A DNA stretch of 64,000 nucleotides from Caldilinea sp. CFX5. GTDB lineage: Bacteria; Chloroflexota; Anaerolineae; Caldilineales; Caldilineaceae. Position 1 is the first letter of the stretch; every line of letters begins with the position of its first letter. Location of the stretch: assembly GCA_021405325.1 (NCBI GenBank), contig QWII01000004.1, positions 62,001 to 126,000 on the forward strand, in the 5' to 3' direction. Under the pieces are notes generated by a model. That model did not search any database. It saw nothing but the letters and a program-made list of their open reading frames with translations, and was not told the origin of the DNA. The position numbers and the translations under genes are program-made. Positions 61,190 to 64,000 of this stretch are shown one piece after another.

Positions 61190-61439
61190 TGAGGAGGCGC
61201 GCAAAGCCCTAAAACGCTTACCCGGTCATATCCGCCACCGGGTTGCCCGCGCCATTGATAGCTTGAAACAGAATCCACGACCAGCGGACGCCAAACCGTT
61301 AGCGGATGAGTTGATCGGCTATTGGCGTCTACGCATCGACAACTACCGCGTCATCTACACGATTGACGATACGACCATCGTCGTTGAAGTTGTTCGTGTG
61401 GATCGTCGTGATCATAAAACCTATACAGGTCTCGTGTGA
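61170..61439 (+). CDS. RelE/ParE-family toxin
   Basis: The protein has 89 aa. The start is a TTG at 61170, supported by GAGGAAGG about 5 nt before it. The RelE/ParE fold is visible: YQLVIDEEARKALKRLPGHI, DELIGYWRLRIDNYRVIYTI and VVEVVRVDRRDHKTY. RelE toxins cut mRNA on the ribosome, while ParE acts on gyrase; the residues do not settle which. hsdR begins 6 nt after its stop, so the module sits inside the hsd operon. Confidence 0.9.
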   Translation: MYQLVIDEEARKALKRLPGHIRHRVARAIDSLKQNPRPADAKPLADELIGYWRLRIDNYRVIYTIDDTTIVVEVVRVDRRDHKTYTGLV

Positions 61440-61445
61440 GTGCTT

Positions 61446-64000
61446 ATGCCTACACCGCTTTCTCCCGCCCGCCACAGTGAAGCCGCCTTTGAACACGTCA
61501 TCGAAGAAGATCTCCTGGCCCAGGGTTACTGTCAGGTCGACAGCCCGTTTGATCCGGCGCGCGCCCTCTTTCCAGAGGAAGCGGTTGCCTTTATCCGCGC
61601 CACCCAACCCAAGGAGTGGGCCAAGCTAGAAGCGCTCCATGCCGACAAAACCGCGCAACAGGTGATCAGCGATCTCTGTAAGTGGCTTGATACCTATGGG
61701 GTGCTACAGACCCTGCGTCATGGCTTTAAGTGTTACGGGCGCACGCTGCGTATTGCCTATTTCAAAGCAGCCCACGGCTTGAACCCACAGTTGGAAGCGC
61801 AATACGCCGCCAATCGCGTCGGCATCACCCGGCAACTGCACTACAGCGAACGCAAACGCACCCTTTCTCTGGACATGGTCATCAGCCTCAATGGTCTGCC
61901 CGTGGTGACGCTGGAACTGAAAAACCCGCTCACCGGTCAAACCGTTGAAGATGCCAAAGCCCAATATCGGCAGGATCGCGACCCCCACGAACCGCTCTTT
62001 GCATTTAAGCGGCGCACCCTCGTTCATTTTGCCGTTGATACCGAAGAAGTCTGGATGACCACCCGGCTGGCCGGCACAGCCACCCACTTTCTGCCCTTTA
62101 ACCAAGGTTGCGACGGCGGAGCCGGCAATCCAGTTGACCAGCAGGGGCGCACCTACCGCACCGCCTATTTGTGGGAAGAGGTGTTGCAACGAGACAGTTT
62201 GCTCGATCTGCTGGCCCGCTTTCTTCATCTCCAGGTCGAAGAGAAGCGCGATGAAGAAGGACGCAAATTTACCAAAGAGAGTTTGGTCTTTCCCCGCTAT
62301 CATCAGTTGCAAGCGGTGCGCTCGCTGGTCGATGCCGTGCGCCGAGAGGGCGTGGGGCAGAATTATTTGATTGAACATTCAGCGGGCAGCGGCAAGAGCA
62401 ACACCATTGGCTGGTTGGCCCATCGCCTCTCCTCGCTGCACGATGCACAGGATCGCCGGCTGTTTGATAGCGTGATTGTCGTCACCGATCGCCGCGTCCT
62501 GGATCAGCAGTTGCAGGAGACCGTTTACCAATTTGAACACCGGCATGGCGTTGTCCAGAAGATTGACGAGAACTCCCGTCAACTGGCGCAGGCGCTGGAA
62601 AATGCCGTGCCGATTATCATCACGACCCTGCAAAAATTTCCCTTTGTCTCCCGGCAACTGCTCAAACTGGCCGAAGAACGCCAGGCGGCGGGCGGGGGTT
62701 TACTGCCTACCCGCCACTGCGCCGTGATCATTGATGAAGCGCACAGTTCCCAATCGGGCGAAACGGCCACTGAATTGAAGGGCGTATTAGGCGGTGAAGC
62801 GTTGCAAGCCGAAGCCCAACGCCGCGCCGAAGAAGAAGGGCAGGAGAAGCTGGAAGAACTCTTCCGCAGCATGGCGAAACGGGCGCGGCAGGCGAACCTG
62901 AGCTTTTTTGCCTTTACGGCCACCCCCAAACACAAAACCCTCAAAGACTTTACCCAGAACGGCGCGCCTTTTCATCGCTATACCATGCGCCAGGCGATTG
63001 AAGAAGGCTTTATCATGGATGTCCTGCGCAACTACACCACCTATAAAGCGTACTTCAAGCTGCTCAAAGCCTGTGAAGCTGATCCTAACGTTGAACGCAA
63101 AAAGGCGGCGCAAGCGTTGGCGCGCTTTCTGCGTCTTCATCCCCACAACATTGCGCAGAAGACCGAAGTCATGGTCGAACATTTCCACGCCTTTACCCGT
63201 CACAAGATCGGCGGTCGCGCCAAAGCGATGGTTGTGACCGGTTCACGCCTGGAAGCGGTTCGGTACAAACAGAGTTTTGACCGGTATATCAAGGAAAAGG
63301 GCTATCCGATCAAAACGCTGGTCGCCTTTTCGGGCAGCGTGCTGGATGACCAGGTTGCGGATAAGAGCTACACCGAAGAAGGCATGAACGGCGGTATTCG
63401 TGAACGCGAATTGCCGGAGCGCTTTGCGACGAGTGAATATCAAGTATTACTTGTTGCCGAAAAATATCAGACCGGCTTTGACCAACCGCTGCTCCATACC
63501 ATGTATGTGGATAAACGACTGTCAGGGATTCAGGCTGTGCAAACGCTCTCGCGGCTCAACCGGATTCACCCTTTAAAAGAAGATACCTTTGTCCTCGACT
63601 TTGTCAACGACCGAGAAGAGATCTGCGATGCCTTCAAACAATTTTACGAGGGCGCTGAACTTGGTGACGAAGCCGAACCCGAACAACTCTATTTGCTCAA
63701 GAGCGAGTTAGATGGCTCCGGGATTTACCTGGACGCCGAAATTGAGCGCTTTTGCGCGGTTTATTTCAAGCCAAAACAGCGGCAAAGCGCCAGCGATCAT
63801 CAGGCGATGAATGCAGCGCTTGATCCGGCCATTGACCGTTTCAAAGCGTTGCGCACAGAGAACGAAGCGGAAGCCGAAGTCTGGCGCACCAAATTGGTGG
63901 CCTTTCGTAACCTGTATGTTTTTCTCAGCCAAATTATTCCCTACTATGATTCTGATCTGGAGCGGCTTTATACCTTTTTGCGTCACCTGTCGCCCAAATT
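61446..64000 (+). CDS. hsdR: Type I restriction endonuclease subunit HsdR, 3' end outside window
   Basis: The frame is open from the ATG at 61446 to the window edge (851 codons), so it is truncated. The N-terminal nuclease domain has ERKRTLSLDMVISLNGLPVV and TLELKN (the D...ExK core). The SF2 motor follows with Walker A EHSAGSGKSNTIGW, VVTDRRVLDQQL, DEAH in VIIDEAHSS, FTATPKHKTLKDF, VTGSRLEAVRY and VQTLSRLNR. HsdR translocates DNA and cuts it when the HsdMS site is unmethylated. The C-terminal assembly domain is missing. It lies 6 nt after the RelE-type toxin gene. Confidence 0.93.
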   Translation, partial: MPTPLSPARHSEAAFEHVIEEDLLAQGYCQVDSPFDPARALFPEEAVAFIRATQPKEWAKLEALHADKTAQQVISDLCKWLDTYGVLQTLRHGFKCYGRTLRIAYFKAAHGLNPQLEAQYAANRVGITRQLHYSERKRTLSLDMVISLNGLPVVTLELKNPLTGQTVEDAKAQYRQDRDPHEPLFAFKRRTLVHFAVDTEEVWMTTRLAGTATHFLPFNQGCDGGAGNPVDQQGRTYRTAYLWEEVLQRDSLLDLLARFLHLQVEEKRDEEGRKFTKESLVFPRYHQLQAVRSLVDAVRREGVGQNYLIEHSAGSGKSNTIGWLAHRLSSLHDAQDRRLFDSVIVVTDRRVLDQQLQETVYQFEHRHGVVQKIDENSRQLAQALENAVPIIITTLQKFPFVSRQLLKLAEERQAAGGGLLPTRHCAVIIDEAHSSQSGETATELKGVLGGEALQAEAQRRAEEEGQEKLEELFRSMAKRARQANLSFFAFTATPKHKTLKDFTQNGAPFHRYTMRQAIEEGFIMDVLRNYTTYKAYFKLLKACEADPNVERKKAAQALARFLRLHPHNIAQKTEVMVEHFHAFTRHKIGGRAKAMVVTGSRLEAVRYKQSFDRYIKEKGYPIKTLVAFSGSVLDDQVADKSYTEEGMNGGIRERELPERFATSEYQVLLVAEKYQTGFDQPLLHTMYVDKRLSGIQAVQTLSRLNRIHPLKEDTFVLDFVNDREEICDAFKQFYEGAELGDEAEPEQLYLLKSELDGSGIYLDAEIERFCAVYFKPKQRQSASDHQAMNAALDPAIDRFKALRTENEAEAEVWRTKLVAFRNLYVFLSQIIPYYDSDLERLYTFLRHLSPK

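Noticed and set aside
1..64000. tRNA, rRNA, CRISPR arrays or complete insertion sequences
   Set aside because: None was recognised on either strand. No transposase, integrase or phage structural genes were seen.

Overview
The window looks like chromosomal DNA of a Chloroflexota bacterium (Anaerolineae/Caldilineae-like). This is inferred from the mix of large secreted VCBS/DUF11/Calx-beta and YD-repeat proteins, vWA lipoproteins, Thr/Pro-rich stalks, a DUF2723 glycosyltransferase, a CtaA-type heme A synthase and a KimA/KdpDE potassium locus. No rRNA, tRNA or CRISPR array was seen. Housekeeping genes are GC-rich; the orphan Rhs tip with its neighbouring lipoprotein, the PIWI-like operon and the hsdS-Septu stretch are visibly AT-richer, which suggests transfer.

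1-10.5 kb: a truncated M14 carboxypeptidase (minus), an SRPBCC-cupin protein, murJ, mnmA with an overlapping small membrane gene, a class III nucleotide cyclase with a receiver-like N-terminus, and a coupled membrane-anchored Fn3 protein. 10.5-21.7 kb: an Rhs/YD-repeat locus. A 2455-codon SpvB-Rhs protein is followed by a candidate immunity gene, an orphan Rhs tip with a lipase-like domain, a LVIVD lipoprotein, and two core fragments split by a 123-bp inverted-repeat element. The only good start signal of the main gene is out of frame by one base in a run of nine C, which suggests phase variation or a sequencing error. 21.7-34.2 kb: ctaA (minus), a 2051-aa VCBS surface protein, two vWA lipoproteins, and a small gene overlapping an HNH nuclease gene.

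34.3-41.7 kb (minus): a four-gene operon encoding a STAS/HATPase protein, a STAS/winged-helix protein, an SF2 helicase fused to a PD-(D/E)xK nuclease, and a 758-aa protein with MID-PIWI-like motifs of the pPIWI-RE kind. This is the best candidate for an undescribed defence system. 41.8-47.9 kb (minus): a cell-envelope cluster with a sortase-fold lipoprotein lacking the catalytic Cys, a GT2-sugar phosphotransferase fusion, an SH3/DUF11 protein and a DUF2723 glycosyltransferase; a HEAT-repeat gene follows.

48.3-54.8 kb (minus): a KimA-type K+ importer, a 31-codon KdpF-like gene, kdpD and kdpE, with no kdpABC. Matching TCAAGAAA direct repeats (11/21-bp spacing) lie before kimA and before kdpF and are proposed KdpE sites. 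54.9-64 kb (plus): a defence island, hsdM-hsdS-ptuA-ptuB-unknown-Phd-RelE-hsdR, in which a Septu-like pair and a toxin-antitoxin module sit inside a type I restriction-modification locus; hsdR runs off the end.

Long perfect or near-perfect palindromes occupy many of the gaps between genes, and one sequence family (GGTTGAGCTTGYCGAAACC) appears twice.
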